This document shows positions 53,260 through 62,235 of a stretch of DNA of 64,000 bases, piece by piece. Location: contig CANNCP010000001.1 in NCBI GenBank assembly GCA_947503145.1, forward strand, positions 434,001-498,000, given 5' to 3'. The position numbers and the translations under genes were made by a program. Under the pieces are notes generated by a model that did no database searches, was not told the origin of the DNA, and saw only the letters and a list, made by a program, of their open reading frames with translations. The DNA comes from an uncultured Roseovarius sp. (GTDB taxonomy: Bacteria > Pseudomonadota > Alphaproteobacteria > Rhodobacterales > Rhodobacteraceae). The first letter of the stretch is position 1. The number at the start of each line of letters is the position of its first letter.

Positions 53260-54078
53260 TCAGCAGTCGTCGTGCCAGTTATCAATGATGGCCGCAGCCT
53301 GCTGCGCGGTTTCGACGAACTGAAACAGTTCGAGATCCTCGGGTGAGATCGTGCCGGCGTCCGCCAGCGCCTCCCAGTTGATGATCGAGCGCCAGAACTT
53401 CTCGCCAAAGAGCAGGAAGGGCATTCGTTTCATCCGGTCTGTCTGAATCAGCGTCAACGCCTCGAACGTCTCATCGAGCGTGCCAAAGCCGCCGGGAAAG
53501 ACGCAGATCGCCCGTGCCCGCATGAGAAAATGCATCTTGCGGATCGCAAAGTAATGAAAATTGAAACACAGCCCCGGGGTTACGTATTCATTCGGGGCCT
53601 GTTCGTGGGGCAGCACGATGTTGAGGCCGATGGACGACCCACCCGCATCGTCCGCGCCGCGGTTGCCCGCCTCCATCACGCCCGGTCCGCCACCCGTGGC
53701 CACAACAAAGTGGTGCCCGTAGGAGGCCAGTGATTTTTCGGTCATCAGCCGGGAAAATTCGCGCGCCTCGTCATAGTACTTTGACAGATCAGCGAGCGTC
53801 TCGGTCCGTGCGCCATCCTTTTTTGCGGGTTCCGGGATACGTGCCCCGCCAAAAAGCACGACGGTGCTCTGGATGTTGCGCTCGTTCAGGATCATCTCGG
53901 GTTTCAGCAGTTCCAGCTGCAGACGCACCGGGCGCAGTTCTTCGCGACACATGAAATCGGTGTCGGTGAAGGCCAGTCGGTACGCAGGCGCGCGGGTCTG
54001 CGGCGTGTCTGGCACCTGCTCTGCCGTGCTCCGGTCCGAATGGGCGTCGCGAAACTGGCTGTTCCGGTCATCTTTCAT
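53260..54078 (-). CDS. LOG-family (TIGR00730) Rossmann protein
   Basis: 272 residues with the LOG/lysine-decarboxylase-like motifs GGGPGVMEA and PGGFGTLDE (P-G-G-x-G-T-x-x-E). Members act as nucleotide 5'-monophosphate phosphoribohydrolases (cytokinin activation in plants; nucleotide recycling in bacteria). The start at 54078 has AAGGATC upstream; the open frame extends further but overlaps the divergent dehydratase gene. Confidence 0.85.
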   Translation of the reverse strand: MKDDRNSQFRDAHSDRSTAEQVPDTPQTRAPAYRLAFTDTDFMCREELRPVRLQLELLKPEMILNERNIQSTVVLFGGARIPEPAKKDGARTETLADLSKYYDEAREFSRLMTEKSLASYGHHFVVATGGGPGVMEAGNRGADDAGGSSIGLNIVLPHEQAPNEYVTPGLCFNFHYFAIRKMHFLMRARAICVFPGGFGTLDETFEALTLIQTDRMKRMPFLLFGEKFWRSIINWEALADAGTISPEDLELFQFVETAQQAAAIIDNWHDDC

Positions 54079-54156
54079 GGTGCACTTGATCCTTGGTTGG
54101 TATTTGTGGTCTTGATCGTAGAGCGGAACGTATCCCTTGACCAGCAGGAGCGACAC

Positions 54157-55065
54157 ATGGACTGGAGCGGGGAAATCGGCGCGGCGGCGGCGCGCATTGC
54201 ATCCCATATACGGCGCACTCCGGTGATGGATGTCGTGCTGAATGGTCGGCGTGTCGCGCTCAAGCTGGAACACATGCAGCATACCGGCAGCTTCAAGGCG
54301 CGCGGTGCGTTCAATACGTTGCTGGGCGCGCCGGTTCCAGGGGCCGGTCTGGTGGCCGCGTCAGGCGGCAATCACGGCGCGGCAGTGGCCTATGCGGCAC
54401 GCGCGCTGGGGCATGCTGCGCGGATCTACGTGCCCGAGATGGCGGGGCCTGCCAAGATTGCACTGATCGAACGGCAGGGCGCCGATCTGGTGGTTCTGCC
54501 CGGTGCCTATGCCAACGCGCTGGAGGCTGCACGGACCTATGAAGCCGAGACCGGCGCGGCACAGATCCACGCCTATGACGCCCCCCTGACAGTGGCCGGG
54601 CAGGGCACCTGCATGGCCGAGTGGGAGGCGCAGGGGCTGGAGGCCGATACGGTGCTGATCGCAGTGGGCGGTGGCGGGTTGATCGCGGGTGCGCTGGCCT
54701 GGTTGGGTGCGCGGCGCAAGGTGGTGGCGGTCGAGCCTGTAACCGCCTGCGCGCTTCATGCGGCGCTGGCCGCCGGACAGCCGGTGGATGTGGAGGTGTC
54801 GGGCGTCGCGGCCAATGCGCTGGGGGCGCGGCGGATCGGCGAGATATGTTTCGGGATGGCCCGCGGCATCACTGCGGTGACGGTCGCGGACGATGCGATC
54901 ACCGCCGCACAGGCGCTGCTTTGGCGTGAACTGCGGCAACTGGTCGAGCCTGCCGGTGCGACGGCGCTGGCAGCGCTCCTCTCGGGGGCTTATGTGCCGG
55001 AGCCGGACGAGCGTGTGGCAGTGCTGATCTGCGGCGGCAATATTGCGCCGGACCCGCTGGTATAG
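54157..55065 (+). CDS. PLP-dependent threonine/serine dehydratase family
   Basis: 302 residues of the fold-type II family: PLP lysine in TGSFKARGAFN, phosphate-binding glycines in VAVGGGGLIAGALA, ASGGNHGAAVAYAA near 65. It resembles threonine/serine dehydratases and serine racemases without a regulatory C-terminal domain. CAGGAG precedes the ATG. The substrate cannot be decided from sequence. Confidence 0.82.
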   Translation: MDWSGEIGAAAARIASHIRRTPVMDVVLNGRRVALKLEHMQHTGSFKARGAFNTLLGAPVPGAGLVAASGGNHGAAVAYAARALGHAARIYVPEMAGPAKIALIERQGADLVVLPGAYANALEAARTYEAETGAAQIHAYDAPLTVAGQGTCMAEWEAQGLEADTVLIAVGGGGLIAGALAWLGARRKVVAVEPVTACALHAALAAGQPVDVEVSGVAANALGARRIGEICFGMARGITAVTVADDAITAAQALLWRELRQLVEPAGATALAALLSGAYVPEPDERVAVLICGGNIAPDPLV

Positions 55066-55247
55066 GCGCGTACGCCCTGCAGCAGCGGCGGCGGAAATTG
55101 AGTATTTATGGAAAAATGAAAGGAATGGCGGTTTATCAGGAGCGTCTCGCTTCGCGGTATCGCTGCAATGGGTCGCAATGGGTGGATGACCTTGGCGATG
55201 CTATTCGCTATGGATGCGCGAAACAGTTTTGATCGGAGCCAACGCCC

Positions 55248-56075
55248 ATGTCCAATACCCAGCTTGAAACCGCCATTGAAGCCGCCTGGGAGGCGCGCGA
55301 ACAGATCACACCCGCCACGGGTGGTGAAACCCGTGAGGCCATCGAGACAACGCTTGAAGCGCTCGACAGCGGTCGGCTGCGCGTGGCGGAGCGGCAGGAA
55401 GATGGCCAATGGAACGTGAACCAGTGGGCCAAGAAGGCGGTGCTTCTGGGGTTCCGTCTGAAAGACATGGAGGCGCAGCCGGGTGGTCCGCAAGGCGGTG
55501 GCTGGTGGGACAAGGTCGACAGCAAGTTCAAGGGCTGGGGTGATGCGGAATGGGGCGCTGCGGGGTTTCGCGCCGTGCCCAGCTGCGTGGTACGCAAGAG
55601 CGCCTATATCGCGCCGGGCGTGGTGCTGATGCCGTCCTTTGTCAATCTCGGGGCCTATGTGGACGAGGGTGCCATGGTGGACACCTGGGCCACGGTCGGC
55701 AGCTGCGCGCAGATCGGCAAGAATGTGCATCTGTCTGGTGGTGTCGGGATCGGCGGTGTGCTGGAGCCGATGCAGGCCGGGCCGACGATCATCGAGGATA
55801 ACTGCTTTATCGGGGCGCGGTCCGAGGTGGTCGAGGGCTGCATCGTGCGCGAGGGTAGCGTTCTGGGCATGGGCGTGTTCATCGGCCAGTCGACCAAGAT
55901 CGTCGACCGCGAGACCGGCGAAGTCATGTATGGCGAGGTGCCCAGCGGCTCTGTCGTCGTGGCAGGTTCCATGCCGAGCAAGGGCGGGGTTCACCTCTAT
56001 TGCGCGGTGATCGTCAAGCGGGTGGATGCGCGCACGCGGTCCAAGACCTCGATCAACGAGTTGCTGCGTGACTGA
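55248..56075 (+). CDS. dapD: Tetrahydrodipicolinate N-succinyltransferase
   Basis: DapD catalyses the succinylation step of lysine/diaminopimelate synthesis. The 275-residue protein has an N-terminal helical domain and a left-handed beta-helix of hexapeptide repeats (about 105-240), including [20 protein letters not shown] and [14 protein letters not shown]. It overlaps the next small gene, whose GTG lies inside its last codons. Confidence 0.96.
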   Translation: MSNTQLETAIEAAWEAREQITPATGGETREAIETTLEALDSGRLRVAERQEDGQWNVNQWAKKAVLLGFRLKDMEAQPGGPQGGGWWDKVDSKFKGWGDAEWGAAGFRAVPSCVVRKSAYIAPGVVLMPSFVNLGAYVDEGAMVDTWATVGSCAQIGKNVHLSGGVGIGGVLEPMQAGPTIIEDNCFIGARSEVVEGCIVREGSVLGMGVFIGQSTKIVDRETGEVMYGEVPSGSVVVAGSMPSKGGVHLYCAVIVKRVDARTRSKTSINELLRD

Positions 56076-56415
56076 GGAAAAAAAGCCGAAGAAACCGAAT
56101 CGCCAGCAGGTTTATACGCTGCTGGTCGAGATCGGTCGCAAGGTGGGCGATGGCCTGCCCAAAGAGGCGACCGGTGCGGCGCTGGTCGTCTACGCCTCGG
56201 GCGTGGACGAGGCCGAGGCCGTACGCGAGACGGTTGCGATCCTCAAGCAGGCCGATACCGCACCACTGGATGTCAGCGGCTATGGCAGCCTGGCCGAGCG
56301 CGAGGCCGAAGACCATGACATTCCCGAAGAAGAGCGCGCGCTGATGCAGCGGGCGCTGGATGAGAACGCCGTTATCGTCGCACAGATGACGCCGTTCTTT
56401 GACAAGGAAGCGTAA
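56068..56415 (+). CDS. Conserved hypothetical protein after dapD
   Basis: 115 residues starting at a GTG that overlaps dapD by eight bases. A lysine-rich start ([14 protein letters not shown]) precedes a compact soluble domain ([31 protein letters not shown]). I recall similar short proteins near dapD in related genomes but no function. Translational coupling suggests co-expression with dapD. Confidence 0.7.
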   Translation: MTEEKKPKKPNRQQVYTLLVEIGRKVGDGLPKEATGAALVVYASGVDEAEAVRETVAILKQADTAPLDVSGYGSLAEREAEDHDIPEEERALMQRALDENAVIVAQMTPFFDKEA

Positions 56416-56421
56416 AGTAAT

Positions 56422-56539
56422 CCTAAAGCGTTCTGCTTAAACCTGAGGCGCTCAGTCAAGGCGGAATGCGTGCAACGGTCATATGTATCGCTGCGCTCCG
56501 CGAAAAGCTGTGAGTCAGGTTTAAGACGGATACTTTAGG
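56422..56539. repeat. Palindromic repeat family 1, full-length copy (locus 6)
   Basis: The ends are inverted: CCTAAAG (56422-56428) and CTTTAGG (56533-56539). The left hairpin, linker (GCGTGCAACGG, then CATATGTATCGCTGCG) and right part match locus 2, but the right loop (GCTGTGAGTCAGGTTT) is inverted relative to it. Lies between the convergent ends of the post-dapD gene and the MFS gene. Confidence 0.7.
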
Positions 56540-56734
56540 TGTTCAGTCCCGGCATTTGGTGGATCGGGTTTAGGATGAATCGATCTCCCCTTCGACACTT
56601 TGGTGTGTCGGGGCGTGACCTGCGGCGCTGGGCAATGATGCTATCGCAGGGTCATTCGGGCCGCAAGCGATTGGTCGTTGGCAAGAAGCTCAAGCTGGCA
56701 CCCGGATGCAGGCAGATCTTCTGGCTTGAATTGG
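56540..56734. other. Non-coding remainder before MFS gene end
   Basis: 195 bases between the repeat and the MFS gene end. A 73-codon plus-strand frame (56539-56760) runs into the MFS coding region and has no ribosome site. I see nothing else here. Confidence 0.3.
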
Positions 56735-57967
56735 TCACGATGCGGCAGCTTGGTCTCTGATCTTCAGCTCCTTGCAATCGTGCCTCATAACTTCCGGATA
56801 TTGCTTGGGATCGAAACAAATGATGAGGATGGCAGCGATTGCGAGCCAGCCAAGGTGCATGATCCAGCCACTGGAAAAGCTGCCCGTCACCTCGTGAATA
56901 CGCGCCAGGATGAAAGGCGGGATGGCGGCGAGGATAAAGCCGCCGCCCTGCATGAGTGCGGCGAGCGGACCGGCGCGGGTGGGGTCCGGAAAATGATCAA
57001 GCGCCACGATAAGGCAAAGCGCAAAGGTTCCGGCCAGCCCGACACCACAGATCGCCACCCAGAACAACGACAGCATCACGGGCGCAACCACCAGTCCGGC
57101 AAAGCCCGTGGCCTGCATCGCGATGCAGCCCCAGAGCCAAGGCCGGCGGTCGATGCGACGGCGGGCGAGAAGTGGCACGATAATGGCAGCGAAGCCCTGG
57201 CTGATTGCCATGACCAAGATCAGGAAACCGCTATCGCTACTGCTCCAGCCCTGCGCCTGGTAATAGGGGGCAAGCCAGGCGATCATCGACGAATAGCCGC
57301 CGTTGATCAGGCCGAACACTGCCATCAGATTCCATGTCCTGCGTCGGCGAAGAAGCTGCGCGACCAAGCCCCGCTGGGGGCGAACGAACCGCATTTCCGA
57401 CAGGAACCCGACCGCGACCGCCAGCGCCAGAAAAACGGGAAACGCCAGAACAGCAAGTGCGGCATTCCAGGACAGTCCGCTCTCGACCAGGGCCGGGGTC
57501 AGCTGCGCGCCCAATGCACCACCAATCATGATCATGGCGGAATAAAGCCCGGTCATACCCGCCACGCTTGTTGCGAACTTTTCCTTGATCAGCCCCGGAA
57601 TGGCCGATTGGATGAATGCCACACCTGCGCCGCACAAGATCGCCGTTGCGATCAGCACCGCGCCGTTGGCTGCAAACAAACGAAGCGAGATGCCCAGACA
57701 CAAGAGGCCAAGCGCCAGCAAAAGCCCGCGGCGGGTTCCGATGGTGGCCTGGATGGTTGGCGACAGGAATGCGCCGACCCCCATCAGCAACATCGGCAGC
57801 AGGGTCAAAAGCGACAACGCGCCATAGCTCAACCCGGTGTCTTCGGCGATCCGTGGCAGGATCGGCCCTGGGGCTGCCAAAAAGGGGCGCAAGTTCAGCG
57901 CGATCACCACGATGAGGAATGCCAACGCGATCCGCCGGGGCGCGGGCGCTTTCGTCACTGTTTCCAT
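56735..57967 (-). CDS. MFS transporter, CynX/NimT family
   Basis: 410 residues with about twelve membrane helices, in the CynX/NimT branch (cyanate and 2-nitroimidazole transport in E. coli): ALNLRPFLAAPGPILPRI near the start is a strong family marker. It is the last gene of a minus-strand unit after a nucleoside deaminase (13-base gap). The substrate may therefore be a nucleobase or related compound, by inference. Confidence 0.85.
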   Translation of the reverse strand: METVTKAPAPRRIALAFLIVVIALNLRPFLAAPGPILPRIAEDTGLSYGALSLLTLLPMLLMGVGAFLSPTIQATIGTRRGLLLALGLLCLGISLRLFAANGAVLIATAILCGAGVAFIQSAIPGLIKEKFATSVAGMTGLYSAMIMIGGALGAQLTPALVESGLSWNAALAVLAFPVFLALAVAVGFLSEMRFVRPQRGLVAQLLRRRRTWNLMAVFGLINGGYSSMIAWLAPYYQAQGWSSSDSGFLILVMAISQGFAAIIVPLLARRRIDRRPWLWGCIAMQATGFAGLVVAPVMLSLFWVAICGVGLAGTFALCLIVALDHFPDPTRAGPLAALMQGGGFILAAIPPFILARIHEVTGSFSSGWIMHLGWLAIAAILIICFDPKQYPEVMRHDCKELKIRDQAAAS

Positions 57968-57979
57968 AGTCGGTTCCTG

Positions 57980-58450
57980 TCAGCCGTCTGTCGCACGCGC
58001 GGCCCAAGACTGGTAAATTTCAGGCGCTGCGGCATCGTCGGGAGCGAGATAGCGGATCGTCGCCCAACCCTGTTTTTCGAGGGGCTGCGATAGTTCGGCT
58101 GTCGCGGCGGCTGAACTCAGGCCATAGGGTTCGCCGTTTTCGTTGGTATAGCCAATGACGATCTCGGCGATTCCGGCAATGCGCATCGCGGCAAGGCACA
58201 TCGGGCAAGGCTGACCGCTGGCGTAGACCGTGCAACCGTCAAGCCGCACCGTGCCAAGTGTCGCGCCGGCGTCACGCAGGGCCACCAGTTCCGCATGCGC
58301 GGTCGGATCGTTGTCGGCCTCCATCCGGTTCACCGCCCGCGCGATGATTTTGCCCTCCTTGACCAGAACCGCGCCGAAGGGTTGGCCGCCATTCACGACG
58401 TTTTCGCGGGCGAGGTCGATGGCCTCTTGCATGAACTCATAATTACTCAT
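57980..58450 (-). CDS. Nucleoside/guanine deaminase-like protein
   Basis: 156 residues of the zinc cytidine-deaminase fold: H-A-E in NDPTAHAELVALRDAG and P-C-x-x-C in GQPCPMCLAAMRIAG. Closest to guanine deaminase (GuaD of B. subtilis also has NDPTAHAE). It would deaminate a purine or related base. The ATG overlaps the ankyrin gene stop by four bases. Confidence 0.85.
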   Translation of the reverse strand: MSNYEFMQEAIDLARENVVNGGQPFGAVLVKEGKIIARAVNRMEADNDPTAHAELVALRDAGATLGTVRLDGCTVYASGQPCPMCLAAMRIAGIAEIVIGYTNENGEPYGLSSAAATAELSQPLEKQGWATIRYLAPDDAAAPEIYQSWAARATDG

Positions 58451-58752
58451 TTCGCACCTGTTTTTTCAAGTATCTCTGTAATCTCGGTATAGCCGCGTTG
58501 CCGCGCGTGTTGCAGTGATGAAATCCCATCATTGTCGGCCAGATTCATATCTGCACCCGCATCTACCAACAGCTCGACAATCTCGACATGACGTGACCCG
58601 CCATCACTCAGGATGATCGCCTCAAGTAGCGCCGTCCAGCCGAGATTGTTGACGTAGTCGATGTCCGTTCCGGCCTCGATCAACGTTCGAACGGTCTCGA
58701 CATGCCCACGTTCCGCCGCCGGGATCAGCGCCGTGCCACGGTAATCCCCCAT
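58447..58752 (-). pseudogene. N-terminally truncated ankyrin-repeat protein
   Basis: 101 residues equal to the last part of secreted ankyrin proteins of this group: GTALIPAAERGH, NNLGWTALLEAII, DAGADMNLADNDG, QHARQRGY. Family members as I know them are about twice as long and start with a signal peptide and two or three repeats. Here a TAG stops the frame a few codons upstream, and the sequence beyond (58755 onwards) looks like an IS end. Coding may still occur from the ATG at 58752. Confidence 0.6.
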
Positions 58753-58754
58753 TT

Positions 58755-58913
58755 TTAATGGGGTCCAGCCGTAGAGTTCAGGCGGCTATTTTCAGTTTCA
58801 TGCCAGTTTTGAACCGGGCTTGTGGCCACGCAAAACGGTGTAGGGCCCACATCTTCCAGAATCGAGCGTTTTTCAACCATGTTGAACGACGTCTGAACAG
58901 GACAAAGCTGCCG
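58755..58913 (-). mobile_element. Apparent insertion-sequence remnant
   Basis: A minus-strand frame ending at 58778 reads TWLKNARFWKMWALHRFAW and then a Met-Lys-Leu-Lys end. This very basic, Trp-rich tail looks like a transposase C-terminus. It lies between the cut ankyrin gene and the PACE gene, and the base composition drops here. Neither an IS end pair nor a full transposase is present, so the family is unassigned. Confidence 0.4.
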
Positions 58914-59354
58914 TTACACTCTTGTAGCTGGAAGGGTAGTCGTAGACTTGACGACACGATCAAATAGAAGCGTGAACAGGAAAGTGTAGACGAGAAAGAA
59001 AATCAACAGCGCCGCTTCCATGATGAATGCTGTCAGCGGCCCGACAGAATACCACCACATGAAAAGCGGGATGAGGAAAAGAATTAGCCCAGCCTCGAAA
59101 CCAAAGGCATGAAAAATACGAAGGCTCATGGTTCTGTCGCTACGGTTTGTCCGCCGCTCCCACGCTTCAAAAGCCGTATTATATATGAAATTCCACACGA
59201 CTGCGACCAATGAAGCGGTCGCTGCAACAGGTAGGTTGGAATGGGATTTGCCTTCACTGATCATATCCAACAGCAAGGTTGCCAGCACGATGGCAAAGAG
59301 TTCAAAAACGAGGACGTAGGTTATACGTCGTGCGAGAGGGTTGAGAATAATCAT
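58914..59354 (-). CDS. PACE-family efflux transporter
   Basis: 146 residues with four membrane helices arranged as two BTP domains, including FELFAIVLATLLLDM, NFIYNTAFEAWERR and FHAFGFEAGLILFLIPLFMWW. The conserved acidic residue in helix 1 and the WNFIYN and FEAG motifs are typical of PACE drug exporters such as AceI (chlorhexidine, polyamines). It is divergent from a TetR regulator. Codon use is AT-richer than elsewhere, so recent transfer is likely. Confidence 0.88.
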   Translation of the reverse strand: MIILNPLARRITYVLVFELFAIVLATLLLDMISEGKSHSNLPVAATASLVAVVWNFIYNTAFEAWERRTNRSDRTMSLRIFHAFGFEAGLILFLIPLFMWWYSVGPLTAFIMEAALLIFFLVYTFLFTLLFDRVVKSTTTLPATRV

Positions 59355-59404
59355 GACCGGAAAGCTTCCTTGGAGAGTGGTAGGCGGTTGAAGCGGCTGT
59401 AATG

Positions 59405-59431
59405 TTGATTTACATATGATCGTATTATAAT
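59405..59431 (+). promoter_or_regulatory. Candidate promoter for the TetR gene
   Basis: TTGATT (59405-59410) and a perfect TATAAT (59426-59431), spacer 15 bases, 20 bases before the TetR ATG. The AT-rich gap must also hold the PACE promoter and TetR operator. Confidence 0.4.
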
Positions 59432-59451
59432 TGCGTCAAGAGGAAAAAGAC

Positions 59452-59994
59452 ATGGCTCGCCCAAGGACTATCAACCGCGAACTTCTGCTGGATCATGCCG
59501 AACATATCGTGTCGGATCAGGGCGCCGCCCGTCTGACGTTTGGGTCATTGGCGACGGCATCAAGCGTGCCAAAAGCAAGCATTCAGTCGGCGTTCGGAAC
59601 CCGTGAGAAACTGCTGGATGGACTCATCGAACGGTGGGCTCGTTACGAGAATGAACGGTATCAATCAGCGCTCGGAGCGGACCATTCGCCGGAAAACCGC
59701 CTCAAAGCGCATTTGACAACCACCGCCGCCGAGACCGCGGATGCCGGCAACCGATTGGCCACAACTTTGGCAGCAATGGTCGGATCAGGAAGTCACAGTG
59801 AGAGCATCACGGCATGGTATAAAGACCGGCTAGGTTCCTTGGATGCGTCCACTCCCGCTGAAAGAAAGCAGCGTATTGCCTACCTGGCAGCAGAGGGCGC
59901 GTTATATATCCGTAACATGGCGAAGTTGGAGATGAGCGATGCGCTTTGGCGTGACATATTCGCTGATCTTGAAGAGCTGGCCTTGGATTTATGA
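59452..59994 (+). CDS. TetR-family regulator
   Basis: 180 residues: an N-terminal helix-turn-helix (about 10-55; HAEHIVSDQGAARLTFGSLA, then PKASIQSAFGTREKLLDGL) and a C-terminal domain of the TetR_C type. The ATG has AGAGG eight bases upstream; a TTG seven codons earlier is less likely. It lies divergent from PACE and presumably represses it. Confidence 0.85.
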   Translation: MARPRTINRELLLDHAEHIVSDQGAARLTFGSLATASSVPKASIQSAFGTREKLLDGLIERWARYENERYQSALGADHSPENRLKAHLTTTAAETADAGNRLATTLAAMVGSGSHSESITAWYKDRLGSLDASTPAERKQRIAYLAAEGALYIRNMAKLEMSDALWRDIFADLEELALDL

Positions 59995-60133
59995 GTTAAC
60001 TATCTCGCAAACACCTCGAAAATGAAACATCCACTGCAATCTTGAAGCAGCTATTCAGTTGCTAAAAAACACCGTTTCTGACCTATCAATTTCGGCTGGC
60101 GGTTTGTGTCCAACCCACTGCAAAGGCACAGAA

Positions 60134-61012
60134 TCAATCTTCGGCTTCAGCTTTCGATGCGAACCAATCGAAGGCGGCTTGAATAGATATCCCGCGCTTC
60201 GGACTGCGCTCGGCTAGTAAGTAGAAATCCTGCTCTCCCAAAAGGGCTTCAGGGTGGATTTGCACGAGGCGCTTTTCAGCGATGTCGCGGCGCACCAGAA
60301 AGCTGCTGACCAGCGCCGCGCCCTGGCCCGATAGGGCGGCGTCCATCGCCAAGGCGGTTTGGCTCAACCGCAGGCCATTTCCGCCCCGATCTTCAACATT
60401 GATCTGCTTGAGAAATGCAGGCCACAGATCATGCGCATCGTGCAGTTTCGGCAGGTGCGAGAGGGCCTCAGGGTCAAGCGGCAGGCGATACTCTGCAACG
60501 AGCGAGGGGGCTGCGACCGCGATGATTTCCTGCCGGAAAAGCTGAACGACATCCAGCGCCGCGCCGAAAGGCGGCTTGCCCTGACGTATGGCCAGGTCGA
60601 TCCCGTCGCCGTGGAAGCTCGACACCCTTTCAGTGGCGAGGATACGCAGATCGGCGTTCGGATTTGCGGCCGAGAATTCCGGCAGGTTCGGGATCAGCCA
60701 CTTCGCGGCAAAGGTCGGAGTCGCGCTGACCAGCACCTTGTCCGGTTCCGGGCGCAGGGTTTTGGTAGCGGCCCGCAGCTCCTCGAACGCGGCAGCGACG
60801 CGGGCGTGATAGCCGCGCCCTGCCGATGTGAACGCCAGTCCTTTAGGCAACCTGTCGAACAGCGGCAGCCCCAGTTGCGCTTCGAGCTGGCGCACCTGCT
60901 GCGCCACTGCCCCCTGCGTTACCCCCATTTCATCGGCAGCGGCCCGAAAGTTGAGGCAGCGGCCTGCCGCATCGAAGGCACGCAATCCATTGAGGGGCGG
61001 AAGCTGGGTCAT
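60134..61012 (-). CDS. LysR-family regulator (GcvA-like)
   Basis: 292 residues: an N-terminal helix-turn-helix with LPPLNGLRAFDAAGRCLNF and VTQGAVAQQVRQLEAQLG, then a LysR substrate-binding domain (about 95-285). The sequence resembles the GcvA branch. The start at 61012 is chosen because the homology begins there. Divergent from the SDR at 61111, which it probably controls. Confidence 0.88.
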   Translation of the reverse strand: MTQLPPLNGLRAFDAAGRCLNFRAAADEMGVTQGAVAQQVRQLEAQLGLPLFDRLPKGLAFTSAGRGYHARVAAAFEELRAATKTLRPEPDKVLVSATPTFAAKWLIPNLPEFSAANPNADLRILATERVSSFHGDGIDLAIRQGKPPFGAALDVVQLFRQEIIAVAAPSLVAEYRLPLDPEALSHLPKLHDAHDLWPAFLKQINVEDRGGNGLRLSQTALAMDAALSGQGAALVSSFLVRRDIAEKRLVQIHPEALLGEQDFYLLAERSPKRGISIQAAFDWFASKAEAED

Positions 61013-61110
61013 GGTGCGATAGTATTTCTGCTGTCTCGCGATATCAATACTGGCGCGCAATATTAGATATCTTCCTTTAAATTCGGGGTGAAGCATTAAT
61101 GGAGAATACA

Positions 61111-61815
61111 ATGTCTGTAGAAAAAGTAGCACTTATTACAGCTGGTGGCAGCGGCATGGGCGCAGATGCAGCGCGCAAATTGGCCGGTGACGGCTTCCGC
61201 ATCGGGATCTTGTCGTCATCCGGCAAGGGCGAGGCGCTTGGCAAGGAGTTGGGTGGTTTTGGCGTTACCGGGTCAAATCGCTCGAACGACGACATCGCCG
61301 CACTGGTAAAAGGGGCGACTGAGCGGTGGGGTCGTGTCGATGTTTTGGTCAACTCGGCCGGGCACGGTCCAAAAGGCCCCGTGCTGGACATCTCGGATGA
61401 TGATTGGCACGCAGGAATGGAAGTCTATCTGCTGAACGTCATTCGGCCCACGCGGCTTGTCACTCCGCTGATGCAGGCGCAGGGTGGCGGTGCGATAATC
61501 AATATATCGACCTTTGCGGCTTTTGAGCCCGATCCGCTCTTCCCGACCTCCGGCGTGTTCCGTGCTGGCCTGGCCGCGTTCACGAAGCTCTACGCCGACA
61601 AATACGCGGCCGAAAATATCCGCGTGAACAATGTCCTTCCGGGCTTCATTGACAGCCTGCCCGAAACCGAGGATCGCCGCGCGCGTATCCCGATGGGGCG
61701 CTACGGCCACGCCGACGAGGTGTCGTCGCTGATCTCTTGGCTGGCATCCGATGGGGCCGCCTACATGACCGGCCAGAACCTGCGTGTCGACGGAGGGCTG
61801 ACCCGTGCCGTCTGA
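61111..61815 (+). CDS. SDR-family protein with altered catalytic residues
   Basis: About 234 residues with the short-chain dehydrogenase fold: cofactor motif TAGGSGMGADAARKL, NSAGHGPKGP, NISTFA. At the place of the usual Tyr-x3-Lys the sequence is SGVFRAGLAAFTK, so Tyr is Ser and Lys is Arg. The start with GGAG six bases upstream (61111) is preferred to an ATG four codons earlier. It overlaps the membrane protein gene downstream. Confidence 0.82.
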   Translation: MSVEKVALITAGGSGMGADAARKLAGDGFRIGILSSSGKGEALGKELGGFGVTGSNRSNDDIAALVKGATERWGRVDVLVNSAGHGPKGPVLDISDDDWHAGMEVYLLNVIRPTRLVTPLMQAQGGGAIINISTFAAFEPDPLFPTSGVFRAGLAAFTKLYADKYAAENIRVNNVLPGFIDSLPETEDRRARIPMGRYGHADEVSSLISWLASDGAAYMTGQNLRVDGGLTRAV

Positions 61816-62056
61816 TGTTGCGGTAGCCGCGCCCCAAACGGGGCGCGCTGCCTTCACGGTGAAGTGGGCGGCGTCATTCATTCAGATCATGGGCTATACG
61901 GCGACAGGATTTGGGTGGACACCTTGGAACCTGTATCTGTTTCTTGTCGGTGTTTTGGGCTGGTTCGCGGTCGGCGTGCTTTGGAACGATAGAGCGCTCA
62001 TGCTGGTCCACCTCGTCGCTCTCGGTGCCATGCTTGCCGGGATGAGCAGCGGGTAA
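61805..62056 (+). CDS. Small membrane protein (DUF6552-like)
   Basis: 83 residues starting at a GTG inside the end of the SDR gene. Two hydrophobic helices (about 41-58 and 64-80) follow an N-terminal segment with WAASFIQIMGYTATGFGWTPWN. I associate it with the DUF6552 family, without known function. Overlap with the SDR suggests joint expression. Confidence 0.65.
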   Translation: MPSDVAVAAPQTGRAAFTVKWAASFIQIMGYTATGFGWTPWNLYLFLVGVLGWFAVGVLWNDRALMLVHLVALGAMLAGMSSG

Positions 62057-62154
62057 GCTCAGGCGACTGAACCGCACCGAGTTTGCCGGAGGCTCCAACT
62101 CATGAGTAGGATGGAGTGGACCTGCCCCGCTTTCGTGCCGCCCCAAGTGCTCGT

Positions 62155-62206
62155 TTAAAGCGTTCTGCGAAAAACCTGAATCACAGCTTTTCGCGGAACG
62201 CTTTAG
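62155..62206. repeat. Palindromic repeat family 1, short copy (locus 8)
   Basis: AAAGCGTTCTGCGAAAA (62157-62173) and TTTTCGCGGAACGCTTT (62188-62204) pair over 17 bases with one G:U, loop ACCTGAATCACAGC. Best-preserved short copy; lies between convergent genes. Confidence 0.8.
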
Positions 62207-62235
62207 GCACCGTGGTCTGAGGCGAGCGGTCTGCT

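Noticed and set aside
56539..56760. 73-codon frame before the MFS gene end
   Set aside because: Overlaps the MFS coding region and a repeat end; no start signal.
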